Positions 34,587-43,232 of a stretch of 64,000 nucleotides of DNA are shown in pieces. The notes beneath the pieces were generated by a model. That model worked only from the letters and a program-made list of their open reading frames with translations. It did not search any database and was not told the origin of the DNA. The stretch lies in the NCBI RefSeq assembly GCF_009928525.1, contig NZ_JAABOK010000002.1:248001-312000 (forward strand). The letters run 5' to 3'. The DNA comes from Chitinophaga solisilvae (GTDB taxonomy: Bacteria > Bacteroidota > Bacteroidia > Chitinophagales > Chitinophagaceae). A program made the position numbers and the translations under genes. Each line of letters starts with the position of its first letter. Positions within the stretch are counted from its first letter, which is position 1.

Positions 34587-35417
34587 ATGCGGAAATTTTT
34601 ATTGTACACCACTATCCTTGCGCTGATAGTATCCACTTCCTGTAATACGGAGCTGAGAAGAATCGAAAAAAGCAACAACTTCGAGAAGAAGCTCGCGTAT
34701 GCGGATAAATTGTTCCAGAAGAAAAAATACAATACGGCGCAAACGCTCTACCAGGACCTGTTAACGGTGTACAAGGGAACTGAAAAATTCGAAGCGCTGT
34801 ACTATAACTATGCATACTGCTCCTACTATGTAAAGGACTATGTGCAGGCAGCATTTCACTTTAAAAATTATCTGGATGTGTTTCCCAACAGCCCCAGAGC
34901 TGTGGAAATAGACTACATGCAGGCTTATTGCTACTATAAACAGTCTCCCAAGGTTTCCCTGGACCAGACCAACACCATGAAGGCCATGGCACAGATGCAG
35001 ACCTTCATCAACAACTATCCCACCGCGGATAAGGTGGCGGAAGCCAACCTGGTGATTGAACTCTGCCGCCGCAAACTGGAGAAAAAAGAATATTCAGCCG
35101 CCGAACTGTATTACAACCTCGGCTTTTATAAAGCTGCCGGTATCGCCTTCAAAAACCTGATGCGCAACTACCCGGACTCTGATAAAAGCGACGGCTACAA
35201 GATAATGGCTATCAGGGCCTATTTCAATTATGCTAAAAACAGTATAGAGGAAAAGCAAAAAGAACGCTACGAAACAGTTGTGAGTGAGTACATGGACTTT
35301 GCCGACCACTATCCAAACAGTAAATTGAAGCCGGAAGCCGAAAAATTTTATACCTTAGCACAAAATAATATTAAATCACTGGAAAATGAGCAAAATAAAG
35401 AGAAGTCTAACCAGTAG
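34587..35417 (+). CDS. bamD: Outer-membrane assembly lipoprotein BamD
   Basis: A 276-residue lipoprotein: signal MRKFLLYTTILALIVSTSC with the acylated Cys19 of lipobox STSC. The mature part is a string of TPR helices. FEKKLAYADKLFQKKKYNTAQTLYQDLL is the typical first BamD repeat. YYNYAYCSYYVKDYVQAAFHFKNYLDVFPNSPRAVEIDYMQAYCYY follows, a strong family pattern. BamD is the essential partner of BamA in inserting beta-barrel proteins such as the porin and SprA in this window. It overlaps rpoZ by 32 bp, an arrangement I recall from other Bacteroidota. Confidence 0.93.
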   Translation: MRKFLLYTTILALIVSTSCNTELRRIEKSNNFEKKLAYADKLFQKKKYNTAQTLYQDLLTVYKGTEKFEALYYNYAYCSYYVKDYVQAAFHFKNYLDVFPNSPRAVEIDYMQAYCYYKQSPKVSLDQTNTMKAMAQMQTFINNYPTADKVAEANLVIELCRRKLEKKEYSAAELYYNLGFYKAAGIAFKNLMRNYPDSDKSDGYKIMAIRAYFNYAKNSIEEKQKERYETVVSEYMDFADHYPNSKLKPEAEKFYTLAQNNIKSLENEQNKEKSNQ

Positions 35418-35727
35418 TCTTAATCCCTGGGTAGAAACCAAAAATACTACCGACATTAAGAACCGGACCGGAAACTTATATGAGTCTATTGCCGTGATAG
35501 CCAAACGCGCCAATCAGATCAATATTTCCGTGAAAGAGGAGCTCCATTCCAAGCTGGAAGAGTTTGCCAGTCATACTGACAACCTCGAAGAAGTACACGA
35601 AAACAAGGAGCAGATTGAGATTTCCCGCTTTTACGAAAGACTGGCAAATCCTGCAATTCAGGCTACTCAGGAGTTCCTGGATAATAAAATTTATTTCCGC
35701 AAGAACGACGACGATCTGTTCAGCTAA
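35386..35727 (+). CDS. rpoZ: DNA-directed RNA polymerase omega subunit (Bacteroidota type)
   Basis: A 113-residue protein. The segment DIKNRTGNLYESIAVIAKRANQI corresponds to the conserved omega helix that clamps beta-prime (in E. coli, R-x-x-L-x-x-x-A-A-x-R-A-R-Q). The acidic C-terminus (ENKEQIEISRFYERLANPA..FLDNKIYF) is the form seen in Bacteroidota. It starts inside bamD and is followed by an intrinsic terminator, so bamD-rpoZ may be a unit separate from coaBC. The family is short and divergent, but the context supports the call. Confidence 0.88.
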   Translation: MSKIKRSLTSSLNPWVETKNTTDIKNRTGNLYESIAVIAKRANQINISVKEELHSKLEEFASHTDNLEEVHENKEQIEISRFYERLANPAIQATQEFLDNKIYFRKNDDDLFS

Positions 35728-35787
35728 TCCGCCGCACATTATTTTGTGAGGTGCGTGATTGCGAAAAATAAAAATATTAATTTCATG

Positions 35788-35818
35788 GCGGCAGAATAAT
35801 ATCTGCCGCTTTTTTTTT
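35788..35818 (+). terminator. Intrinsic terminator after rpoZ
   Basis: GCGGCAGA (35788-35795) and TCTGCCGC (35802-35809) form a perfect 8-bp stem with a 6-nt loop, followed by nine T. It lies between rpoZ and the coaBC start and excludes an earlier in-frame start (35759) for coaBC. Confidence 0.9.
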
Positions 35819-35830
35819 GTTTTTATATCT

Positions 35831-37054
35831 ATGGACGATATTAAAATTCTACATGGAAAAAAGATTCTGCTGGGCGTTTCCGGCAGTATCGCGGCCTATA
35901 AGGCGGCTACCCTCACCCGCCTGCTCGTAAAGGAAGGCGCCATCGTAAAAGTGGTGATGACCCCTGCAGCAGCAGATTTCATCACCCCGCTCACCCTGGC
36001 TACCCTCTCCAAAAATGAAGTACCGCTCCATATCAGCGACCACAACAGCTGGAATAACCACGTCATGCTGGGCCGCTGGGCAGATGTTATGCTCATAGCA
36101 CCTGCTTCTGCCAATACCCTCGCCAAAATGGCCAACGGCCTCTGCGATAACCTGCTGCTGGCCATTTACCTGTCGGCCGCCTGCCCCGTTCTCTTCGCCC
36201 CCGCCATGGATGAAGACATGTGGCGTCATCCCGCCACCAGGGCCAACCTGGACAAACTCCGCCAGTATGGCCACCTGCAGATCCCCGTGGACTCCGGCGA
36301 ACTGGCCAGCGGCCTGTTCGGAGAAGGCCGCATGGCGGAACCTGAAAGCATGGTCGCCCTGCTGCGCCGCCACTTCAGCCAGGCATCCAATGCCCGCAAG
36401 CCATTGGATGGTAAAGTAGCCGTAGTAACTGCCGGGCCCACTATTGAACACATTGACCCCGTAAGGTATATTACCAACCACTCCAGCGGAAAAATGGGTA
36501 TCGCCATCGCGGAAGCCCTCGCCGATGCCGGCGCCCGCGTGAAACTGGTACTCGGCCCTACCCACCTCACCACCCATCACCCCGGTATCGATATCATCAA
36601 TGTACAGTCTGCCGAAGAAATGTTCCGCAGCGTCATTGCCGTTTACCCGCTATCGGACATTGTGGTAGCCGCTGCCGCTGTGGCTGACTACCGCCCGGCG
36701 CAGACATCTGATAAGAAAATCAAGAAAGACAACGAACAGCTCAGCATAGCCCTGGAGAAAACCCATGATATCCTGAAAACACTGGGTAACAACAAAGGGC
36801 CCCAGCAACTGCTGGTGGGCTTCTCCCTGGAAACCAACAACGAAAGGGAATACGCCCTCAAAAAACTGCGGGATAAGAACCTGGATATGATTGTAATGAA
36901 CTCCCTCGCAGACGCAGGAGCCGGATTCAACTATGACACCAACAAAGTAACCCTGTTTGACCACCACGGCAAAGAACGCAGCCTGCCGCTGAAATCCAAA
37001 CAGGAAGTTGCCAAGGATATTGTTTCTGCTATAATCGAATTGCAACATGCATAA
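35831..37054 (+). CDS. coaBC: Bifunctional phosphopantothenoylcysteine decarboxylase / phosphopantothenate-cysteine ligase
   Basis: A 407-residue bifunctional enzyme of coenzyme A synthesis. The N-terminal CoaC flavoprotein domain has [21 protein letters not shown], the His of [36 protein letters not shown] and the PAMDEDMW substrate clamp. The C-terminal CoaB domain begins [26 protein letters not shown] and includes [11 protein letters not shown] and the catalytic-loop KIKKDN. I start at ATG 35831 ([15 protein letters not shown]); an earlier frame start would be inside the rpoZ terminator. The last 8 bp overlap the DUF4835 gene. Confidence 0.95.
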   Translation: MDDIKILHGKKILLGVSGSIAAYKAATLTRLLVKEGAIVKVVMTPAAADFITPLTLATLSKNEVPLHISDHNSWNNHVMLGRWADVMLIAPASANTLAKMANGLCDNLLLAIYLSAACPVLFAPAMDEDMWRHPATRANLDKLRQYGHLQIPVDSGELASGLFGEGRMAEPESMVALLRRHFSQASNARKPLDGKVAVVTAGPTIEHIDPVRYITNHSSGKMGIAIAEALADAGARVKLVLGPTHLTTHHPGIDIINVQSAEEMFRSVIAVYPLSDIVVAAAAVADYRPAQTSDKKIKKDNEQLSIALEKTHDILKTLGNNKGPQQLLVGFSLETNNEREYALKKLRDKNLDMIVMNSLADAGAGFNYDTNKVTLFDHHGKERSLPLKSKQEVAKDIVSAIIELQHA

Positions 37055-37976
37055 CCGTTTCCCTTTGACCCTGCTGCTGGCAGGCGCCTTCTTTTTATTT
37101 TGCGGCCGTACTGCCCGTGCACAGGAGATCAGGGCCAACGTTACCGTGATCGCCAACCAGGTACAGGGCGTAGACAGAAAAGTGTTTACCACCCTGCAGA
37201 CAGCCCTGAAGGAGTTCCTCAATAACCGCCACTGGACTGATGATGCCTTCACGCCCGCGGAAAGGATTGAATGTAATTTCCTGCTCAATATTACCGGGGT
37301 GGCCGGTGAAAACACCTATAAGGCTTCGCTCACCATACAGGCTACCCGGCCCGTATATAACAGCGGGTATGTGACCAGCCTGCTCAACACCCAGGACAAT
37401 AACGTATTGTTCCGGTACGCGGAATTCCAGCCGCTGGAATTCAACGATAACCGCGTGGTAGGTAATGACCCGCTGGCTTCTAATCTTACGGCTGTCATGG
37501 CCTATTATGTAAACGTCATCCTGGGGCTGGACTACGATTCCTTTTCCCCGCGCGGCGGCGATGCCTACTTCAAAAAAGCGCTCAATATCGTCAACAACGC
37601 GCCCGACGGAAAAGATATCACCGGCTGGAAAGCCTTTGAAGGTCAGCGTAACCGCTACTGGCTGCAGGATAACCTCCTCAATGTGAAGTTCCTGAACTTC
37701 CACGATGTCATGTACCAATACCACCGCAACGGCCTCGATATTATGTATGACGATGCAGCCAGAGGCCGCGCTGCCATTATGAATTGCCTCAACCTGCTCT
37801 ATGCTATTCACCAGGATATACCCAATTCCATGCTGATGCAGACTTTCTACCAGGCAAAGGCAGATGAACTGCAGAAAATATTTTCCAAGGCCATGCCGCA
37901 GGAAAAAAGCAGGGCCGCGGAATTACTGGCCCAGATGGATATACCGAATGCACAGAAGTATCAACAAATGAAATAA
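37047..37976 (+). CDS. DUF4835 family secreted protein
   Basis: A 309-residue exported protein of a Bacteroidota-specific family without known function. Signal peptide [26 protein letters not shown]. The body is the classic DUF4835 pattern: EIRANVTVIANQVQGVDRKVFTTLQTALKEFLNNRHWT, then IQATRPVYNSGYVTSLLNTQDNN, then LVGNDPLASNL-like and the DYDSFSPRGGDAYF segment. These genes usually follow coaBC, as here with an 8-bp overlap. The protein is probably periplasmic or outer-membrane associated. Role unknown. Confidence 0.88.
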   Translation: MHNRFPLTLLLAGAFFLFCGRTARAQEIRANVTVIANQVQGVDRKVFTTLQTALKEFLNNRHWTDDAFTPAERIECNFLLNITGVAGENTYKASLTIQATRPVYNSGYVTSLLNTQDNNVLFRYAEFQPLEFNDNRVVGNDPLASNLTAVMAYYVNVILGLDYDSFSPRGGDAYFKKALNIVNNAPDGKDITGWKAFEGQRNRYWLQDNLLNVKFLNFHDVMYQYHRNGLDIMYDDAARGRAAIMNCLNLLYAIHQDIPNSMLMQTFYQAKADELQKIFSKAMPQEKSRAAELLAQMDIPNAQKYQQMK

Positions 37977-37980
37977 GCTA

Positions 37981-38023
37981 CCTGTCAGCGTATAGCCTTT
38001 GCCGTTATACAGCTGCTAACAGG
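37981..38023. repeat. Short imperfect inverted repeat after the DUF4835 gene
   Basis: CCTGTCAGCGTATA (37981-37994) pairs with TATACAGCTGCTAACAGG (38006-38023) if four bases bulge out. It starts 4 bp after the stop and may end the coaBC-DUF4835 transcript. The AGCTGCTAACAGG arm resembles the repeat in the ftsL-ftsI gap. Confidence 0.4.
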
Positions 38024-38037
38024 ACCAATCAGAAAAA

Positions 38038-38520
38038 ATGAAGAACAGCATAACAGCGCTAGCGGCAGTAATAATATGGTTTCTCACTGCCTGTGGAGAT
38101 GGAGACCGGATACCCAAGGAGTATATCGATAAGCAGAAAATGACCGCCATCCTGGTGGATATGTCGGTGGCAGATGCCTACGGAAATGATATTACCCAGG
38201 ATAATATGCGGGTACCGGATTCTATCCGGCAGGAAAAAGTCAAAGTGCTGTACAAACAGGTGCTGGACCTGCATAAAATAGATGCGAAGACGTTTATGAC
38301 CAGCTACACGTATTATGAAAATCATCCTGACCGGATGAAAGAGGTATTTGAAATGGTGCAGGCAGACCTCACCGCGCGAAAAGCCAAACTGGGAGAGCCG
38401 GGAAGTGAAAGCGCCCCACTGATGCACCGGCTGAAAATTATTTTCCCCTACGCAGAAAAAGCCATTGCCATTCCCACGAATACCGACACTGTACGGCCTT
38501 TCGTGAAACGGCAACCATAA
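38038..38520 (+). CDS. DUF4296 family lipoprotein
   Basis: A 160-residue lipoprotein: MKNSITALAAVIIWFLTAC gives a lipobox with Cys19. The mature segment IPKEYIDKQKMTAILVDMSVADAYG, followed by KVLYKQVLDLHKIDAKTFMTSYTYYENHPDRMKEVFEMV, matches DUF4296: a helical domain in which a Tyr-Tyr-x-x-Pro motif is conserved. Function is unknown. It follows the DUF4835 gene by 61 bp and precedes scoA by 21 bp, so it may be co-transcribed with the CoA-transferase. Confidence 0.82.
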   Translation: MKNSITALAAVIIWFLTACGDGDRIPKEYIDKQKMTAILVDMSVADAYGNDITQDNMRVPDSIRQEKVKVLYKQVLDLHKIDAKTFMTSYTYYENHPDRMKEVFEMVQADLTARKAKLGEPGSESAPLMHRLKIIFPYAEKAIAIPTNTDTVRPFVKRQP

Positions 38521-38541
38521 GATATAATAAAACACCAAAAC

Positions 38542-39234
38542 ATGAACAAAGTAGTAGCTAATGCAGACGAGGCCATACATGATATTCCGGATGGCGCGGT
38601 GTTAATGCTGGGTGGATTTGGTTTGTGTGGTATCCCGGAAAAAAGTATTGCTGCGCTGGTAAGAAAAGGTATCAAAGGACTCACCTGTATTTCCAACAAT
38701 GCCGGCGTTGACGATTTCGGACTGGGCCTGTTGCTGAAAACCCGCCAGATCAAAAAAATGATGTCGTCCTATGTAGGAGAAAACGCCGAATTTGAAAGAC
38801 AACTTCTGGCCGGCGAGCTGGAAGTAGACCTGATTCCGCAAGGCACATTGGCCACCCGTATTCAGATGGCCGGCATGGGCATCCCCGCCTTTTTTACCCC
38901 CGCCGGTTATGGTACTGAAATCGCTGCCGGAAAAGAAACCCGCGAATTCAACGGTAAGCATTACCTGATGGAAATGGCGCTGCACGCCGATTTTGCCATT
39001 GTAAAAGCCTGGAAAGGAGATACCATGGGCAACCTGCAGTTCCGTAAAACTACCCGTAATTTCAGTACCTCCATGGCCAAAGCCGGACAAATCACCATTG
39101 CGGAAGTAGAGCACCTGGTACAGCCGGGAGAACTGGATCCTGACAACATACACGTTGCCGGTATCTATGTGCACCGCATCTTCGGAGGCGCAGACTATGA
39201 AAAACGGATAGAACGTAAAACTGTCCAGATCTGA
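38542..39234 (+). CDS. scoA: 3-oxoacid CoA-transferase subunit A
   Basis: A 230-residue alpha subunit of a family I CoA-transferase. The glycine-rich N-terminal motif [23 protein letters not shown] is the CoA-binding signature of subunit [15 protein letters not shown] and [29 protein letters not shown] are typical of succinyl-CoA:3-ketoacid transferases. Together with subunit B, 32 bp downstream, it would move CoA between succinyl-CoA and acetoacetate. Substrate assignment is by family resemblance. Confidence 0.93.
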   Translation: MNKVVANADEAIHDIPDGAVLMLGGFGLCGIPEKSIAALVRKGIKGLTCISNNAGVDDFGLGLLLKTRQIKKMMSSYVGENAEFERQLLAGELEVDLIPQGTLATRIQMAGMGIPAFFTPAGYGTEIAAGKETREFNGKHYLMEMALHADFAIVKAWKGDTMGNLQFRKTTRNFSTSMAKAGQITIAEVEHLVQPGELDPDNIHVAGIYVHRIFGGADYEKRIERKTVQI

Positions 39235-39266
39235 GCAGCATCTATTAATTTCTAAATCAGCTTTTT

Positions 39267-39923
39267 ATGCCTCTTGATAAATATGGCATTGCCAAAAGAA
39301 TTGCGCAGGAATTGCGGGATGGTATGTATGTAAATCTGGGTATCGGCATCCCTACACTGGTCGCCAACTACATCCCTGCAGGCATTTCCATCATGCTGCA
39401 GTCGGAAAACGGTATGCTCGGCATGGGCCCCTATCCGCTGGAAGCAGACATCGACGCGGACCTCATTAATGCAGGAAAAGAAACCGTGACCCTGCTACCC
39501 GGCGGCAGCTTTTTTGATTCCGCCGAGAGCTTCGGTATGATACGGGCCGGCAAGGTAGACCTCACCGTTCTCGGCGCCATGGAAGTATCCCACAACGGAG
39601 ATATTGCCAACTGGAAGATTCCCGGTAAAATGGTAAAGGGAATGGGCGGCGCCATGGACCTGGTAGCATCTGCCAAAAACATCATCGTTGCCATGATGCA
39701 TACCAACCCCAAAGGTGAGAGCAAACTACTCCCTGACTGCACCTTACCCCTTACCGGCGTCAATTGCGTAAAGAAAATAGTCACCGAACTCGCCGTACTG
39801 GACGTCACCCCGCAGGGCTTTAAACTCCTGGAACGCGCTCCCGGCGTAACCGTAGAAGAGATCAAATCCAAAACAGCAGGTAAGTTGATTGTGGAAGGAG
39901 AGGTGCCGGAAATGGTTTTATAG
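39267..39923 (+). CDS. scoB: 3-oxoacid CoA-transferase subunit B
   Basis: A 218-residue beta subunit. It shows [19 protein letters not shown] and the catalytic Glu in the motif [14 protein letters not shown], which forms the glutamyl-CoA thioester. Then [39 protein letters not shown], a strong subunit B signature. It pairs with scoA immediately upstream. A 49-bp perfect palindrome begins 3 bp after its stop codon and probably marks the transcript end. Confidence 0.94.
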   Translation: MPLDKYGIAKRIAQELRDGMYVNLGIGIPTLVANYIPAGISIMLQSENGMLGMGPYPLEADIDADLINAGKETVTLLPGGSFFDSAESFGMIRAGKVDLTVLGAMEVSHNGDIANWKIPGKMVKGMGGAMDLVASAKNIIVAMMHTNPKGESKLLPDCTLPLTGVNCVKKIVTELAVLDVTPQGFKLLERAPGVTVEEIKSKTAGKLIVEGEVPEMVL

Positions 39924-39925
39924 TT

Positions 39926-40057
39926 AATTGCGAATTACGAATTGCGAATTACGAATGAGGAAGCGAAGATTTAAGCGATAACCATTACATATCACCTTTA
40001 ATCTTCGTTTAAATCTTCGCTTCCTCATTCGTAATTCGCAATTCGTAATTCGCAATT
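39926..40057. repeat. Palindrome A: perfect 49-bp inverted repeat
   Basis: Left arm 39926-39974 and right arm 40009-40057 are exact reverse complements by base-by-base reading, with a 34-nt loop. From outside inwards each arm has AATTGCGAATTACG, the same unit again, then ATGAGGAAGCGAAGATTTAA. The arm is built from 14-bp direct repeats. It sits between scoB and the class IV aminotransferase gene, starting 3 bp after the scoB stop. No T-run follows. Confidence 0.95.
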
Positions 40058-40093
40058 ATTTATCCCATCCTAATTCGACAAATCACAGAATTA

Positions 40094-40125
40094 TTGGCTA
40101 ACTTACAACTTGCTAAATATGTTTG
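40094..40125 (+). promoter_or_regulatory. Possible promoter at the class IV aminotransferase start
   Basis: TTG at 40094-40096 and TATGTTTG at 40118-40125 are 21 bp apart, fitting the Bacteroidota consensus. The -7 box contains the first ATG (40119) of the gene. If it is used, translation would start at the in-frame GTG at 40128. A CAACTTGC / GCAAGTTG inverted repeat brackets the box. Confidence 0.4.
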
Positions 40126-40961
40126 AGGTGCAAGTTGGTTTCCTTTGTTATAACGGTAAATACGTACATACCGGTGATCCTATCTTAACAGCCGATAACC
40201 GTTCATTCCGCTACGGGGATGGATGTTTTGAAACCCTGAAGGTTTACCAGGGAAATGTAGTGCTGGGCGACCTGCACTTTGAGCGCCTGCTTGCCAGCCT
40301 GAACCTCCTGCATTTTGAAGTTCCTGCTCATTTTACCAAGACATTTTTCTTTACACAGATATTAGACCTTTGCCATAAAAATCAGGTGGCCGAAATGGCA
40401 AGGGTACGGTTTACAGTATTCCGGGCAGACGGCGGCCTGTACGACCCTGTTAATAACCAGCCCTGCTATGTGATCCAGACATGGGATCTCAATAAATCCG
40501 TGATGGAGCTGAATGAAACTGGCCTTTTACTGGATGTCTTCCCGGATGCCAGAAAATCTTCTGATAAATTCTCTTCCATCAAATCCAATAACTGCCTGCC
40601 CTATGTAATGGCTGCCATGTATGCCCGGCAACACCGGCTGAATGAAGTGCTGTTACTGAATCAGTATGGCCGCGTAGCGGATAGTACTATCGCCAGCGTT
40701 TTCATCGTTCATCAGAAAACCATCTATACCCCGCCGCTTTCTGAAGGAGGTGTATGCGGTGTGATGCGTAAGCATCTATTGAAATCTGACCTTCCCTTCC
40801 GTATTATAGAACAGCCGCTTACCATCGAAGACCTGGAAAATGCTGATGAAATATTTTTAACGAACGCTATCCAGGGCATCAGGTGGGTAGGTGCCTTCCG
40901 CGACAGCAGCTACGGCAATGCCACCTCCGCCATATTACACGAAACCCTCTTCGATATTTAA
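40119..40961 (+). CDS. Class IV (PLP fold-type IV) aminotransferase
   Basis: A 280-residue enzyme of the branched-chain aminotransferase / aminodeoxychorismate lyase fold. The N-terminal part YNGKYVHTGDPILTADNRSFRYGDGCFETLKV is the family opening. SSDKFSSIKSNNCLPYVMAA contains the PLP-binding lysine region, and EVLLLNQYGRVADSTIASVFIV and DEIFLTNAIQGIRWVGAF carry the cofactor phosphate contacts. It could be aminodeoxychorismate lyase (pabC) or a D- or branched-chain aminotransferase; sequence alone does not decide. The start is uncertain: ATG 40119 lies in a promoter-like box, and GTG 40128 would remove only three residues. It is flanked on both sides by long palindromes. Confidence 0.85.
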   Translation: MFEVQVGFLCYNGKYVHTGDPILTADNRSFRYGDGCFETLKVYQGNVVLGDLHFERLLASLNLLHFEVPAHFTKTFFFTQILDLCHKNQVAEMARVRFTVFRADGGLYDPVNNQPCYVIQTWDLNKSVMELNETGLLLDVFPDARKSSDKFSSIKSNNCLPYVMAAMYARQHRLNEVLLLNQYGRVADSTIASVFIVHQKTIYTPPLSEGGVCGVMRKHLLKSDLPFRIIEQPLTIEDLENADEIFLTNAIQGIRWVGAFRDSSYGNATSAILHETLFDI

Positions 40962-40968
40962 GACCTAT

Positions 40969-41102
40969 CATTTGAGATTTATTCATTTGAGATTTGGTTA
41001 TTTAAAACGCAGCGAAGATCTTCGCGTATAGCTTCATGTGTATACAACGTAATCTTCGCTGCATTTTAAATAACCACATCTCAAATGAACACATCTCAAA
41101 TG
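40969..41102. repeat. Palindrome B: 51-bp inverted repeat with four mismatches
   Basis: Left arm 40969-41019 and right arm 41052-41102 pair over 51 bp with four mismatches, all in the right arm's outer half and one near its core. Each arm has CATTTGAGATTTATT, TTTGAGATTTGG, TTATTTAAAACGC and the core AGCGAAGAT. The loop is 32 nt. The right arm ends in the ATG (41100) used by the photolyase gene. Confidence 0.92.
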
Positions 41103-42395
41103 ATTAGTCTTTGCTGGTTGCGCCGTGATTTACGGCTGGATGATCAGGCGGCATTGTATCATGCATTGCGTGATGAATATCCGGTGGTGCCCGTGTTTGT
41201 GTTTGATACGCATATTCTCGACGACCTGGAAGACAGGCAGGACCGGCGTGTGACGTTTATTCATGCTGTGCTGGAGGAGATGGATGCTGCGCTGCAAAAG
41301 CTGGGTGCTTCGCTGGATGTTTTCTATGGTACGCCGGAGGCAGCATTTGCACATTGGACAAGCAAATACAAGGTGGCGAAAGTATTTGCGAACCATGATT
41401 ACGAGCCTTATGCAAAACAGCGTGATACCGCTGTGGCAAAGCAGTTGAAAGAAAAGAACATTTCCTTTCATACGTATAAGGATCAGGTGATTTTTGACAG
41501 GAATGAAATATTGAAAGATAACGGTGAGCCATATACGATTTTTACACCTTACAGTAAGAAGTGGCTGGCTGCGATAACGCCCTTCATGTTAAAATCCTAT
41601 CCCGTAAAGAAGTACTGCCTGGGCTTTTACCGGCAGCCGGCACAGCATATGCCAACGTTGAAGGAAATGGGTTTCACAGCGGGGGAACGTCATTTTCCTG
41701 CGAAGCAACTGGAGGAGGCGCTGATAAAGCACTATGATAAAACCCGCGATTTTCCTGCCCTGGAAGGGACTTCGCGGCTGGGTATGCATCTGCGTTTCGG
41801 TACCGTGAGCATTCGTCAGGTAATGCGGCGGGCTATGCAACTGAATGAGCTCTTTGTGAAAGAGCTTATCTGGCGTGAGTTTTATCAGATGATACTGTTT
41901 CATTTTCCACATGTGGTCGGGCATGCCTTTAAAAGAGAATATGATAATATTCCGTGGCGGAATGATGAGAAGGGGTTTGCCGCCTGGTGTAACGGGCAGA
42001 CCGGCTATCCCATTGTGGATGCAGGAATGCGGGAACTGAATGCCACGGGGTATATGCACAACCGCGTACGTATGATTACCGCCAGTTTCTTAACCAAGCA
42101 CCTGCTGATAGACTGGCGCTGGGGAGAAGCCTATTTTGCTGCTAAGTTGCTGGACTATGACCTCGCCGCCAATAATGGCGGATGGCAGTGGGCGGCAGGA
42201 TCCGGCTGTGATGCCGCGCCGTATTTCAGGGTATTTAATCCAACGTTGCAGACACAGAAATTTGACAAAGACCTGGCCTATATCCGGCGGTGGGTACCGG
42301 AATTTGAATCGTTTGATTACGTGAAGCCGGTGGTGGCCCATGAAGAAGCGAGAAAGCGGGCTATAGAAGTATATAAAAAGGCACTTAACAGCTGA
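41100..42395 (+). CDS. phrB: Deoxyribodipyrimidine photolyase (class I CPD type)
   Basis: A 431-residue photolyase that splits UV-induced cyclobutane dimers with FAD and blue light. The N-terminal Rossmann antenna domain starts SLCWLRRDLRLDDQAALYHAL. The FAD domain shows TSRLGMHLRFGTVSIRQ, ELIWREFYQMI, TGYPIVDAGMRELNATGYMHNRVRM and NNGGWQWAAGSGCDAAPYFRVFNP, all class I signatures. I start at ATG 41100 since the conserved protein begins there; an in-frame ATG at 41085 lies in the palindrome arm and would add NTSQM. A hairpin at the 3' end covers the last codons. Cryptochrome-DASH is unlikely given the motifs. Confidence 0.93.
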   Translation: MISLCWLRRDLRLDDQAALYHALRDEYPVVPVFVFDTHILDDLEDRQDRRVTFIHAVLEEMDAALQKLGASLDVFYGTPEAAFAHWTSKYKVAKVFANHDYEPYAKQRDTAVAKQLKEKNISFHTYKDQVIFDRNEILKDNGEPYTIFTPYSKKWLAAITPFMLKSYPVKKYCLGFYRQPAQHMPTLKEMGFTAGERHFPAKQLEEALIKHYDKTRDFPALEGTSRLGMHLRFGTVSIRQVMRRAMQLNELFVKELIWREFYQMILFHFPHVVGHAFKREYDNIPWRNDEKGFAAWCNGQTGYPIVDAGMRELNATGYMHNRVRMITASFLTKHLLIDWRWGEAYFAAKLLDYDLAANNGGWQWAAGSGCDAAPYFRVFNPTLQTQKFDKDLAYIRRWVPEFESFDYVKPVVAHEEARKRAIEVYKKALNS

Positions 42396-42409
42396 TGCTG
42401 TCAAGTGCC
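42375..42409 (-). terminator. Terminator of mqnD, overlapping the photolyase 3' end
   Basis: GGCACTTAACAGC (42380-42392) pairs with GCTGTCAAGTGCC (42397-42409) with one mismatch and a TGAT loop. On the minus strand it is followed by TTTTTATAT, so it would end mqnD transcription. The left arm and loop encode the last photolyase codons and its TGA stop. Confidence 0.75.
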
Positions 42410-42416
42410 GGAGGTA

Positions 42417-43208
42417 TCAGCGTTTTTCAGCCGCCTGCATCAATGCATCAACGGCGGCTCTGCCTTCGACGCCCAGGTCGAGGCTGAAATCATTTACATA
42501 CAGGTCGATATGCTGCCGCATAACCTGTTCATCCATTTCCTGCGCGTGGGATTTCACGTAATCAGACAGCTGCGGATAGCCTGTGTAGGCGTGCTGCAGG
42601 CTTTTGTGGATTAACTGATCTATCTGTGCGCGTACGGGAGCGGGAATGTCTTTTCTGATGAAGATGCCACCCAGCGGAATAGGACTGCCGGTTGTCTGTT
42701 CCCAGTATTCGCCCATATCCATGAGTTTCACCAGGCCCTTGAGCTGATAGGTGAAGCGGTTTTCATGAATGATAACGCCGGCATCTACTTCACCGTTGAG
42801 TACTGCATTTTCTATTTCTGAGAAAAGCATTACTTTTTTGTGCTTCGCTTCCGGGAAAGCGATAGAAAAGAGCAGGTTGGCGGTGGTGTTTTCGCCAGGT
42901 ATGGCAATCGTCAGGTTTTTTATGTCCTCTGCAGGAATGTCTTTCCTGGCGATGAGCAGGGGGCCGCATCCGCGACCCAGTGCGCTGCCGCTGTTCAGTA
43001 ATTCGTACTGATCCCTTACTTTCAGGAATACGGCGAAGCTCAGTTTGGTAATAGGCAGTCTGGCTTCAAGCGCCCATCGGTTGAGGGTTTCCACATCTTC
43101 CAGTTGTGTGTCGAAAGTAAATCCTTCCGTATCGATCTTATTATTCACCAGTGCATCAAAGATAAAGGTATCGTTCGGGCAGGGTGAAAATCCTAGTGAT
43201 AAGTGCAT
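42417..43208 (-). CDS. mqnD: 1,4-dihydroxy-6-naphthoate synthase
   Basis: A 263-residue periplasmic-binding-protein-fold enzyme of the futalosine route to menaquinone; it converts cyclic dehypoxanthine futalosine to dihydroxynaphthoate. The start LSLGFSPCPNDTFIFDALV is the diagnostic MqnD motif. LEDVETLNRWAL, PITKLSFAVFL, NSGSALGRGCGPLLIA and VDAGVIIHENRFTY follow in the expected order. It lies 24 bp after mqnB on the same strand and ends in a shared hairpin with the photolyase gene. Confidence 0.95.
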   Translation of the reverse strand: MHLSLGFSPCPNDTFIFDALVNNKIDTEGFTFDTQLEDVETLNRWALEARLPITKLSFAVFLKVRDQYELLNSGSALGRGCGPLLIARKDIPAEDIKNLTIAIPGENTTANLLFSIAFPEAKHKKVMLFSEIENAVLNGEVDAGVIIHENRFTYQLKGLVKLMDMGEYWEQTTGSPIPLGGIFIRKDIPAPVRAQIDQLIHKSLQHAYTGYPQLSDYVKSHAQEMDEQVMRQHIDLYVNDFSLDLGVEGRAAVDALMQAAEKR

Positions 43209-43232
43209 ATACGAGCAAAATTTTAGTAACTG

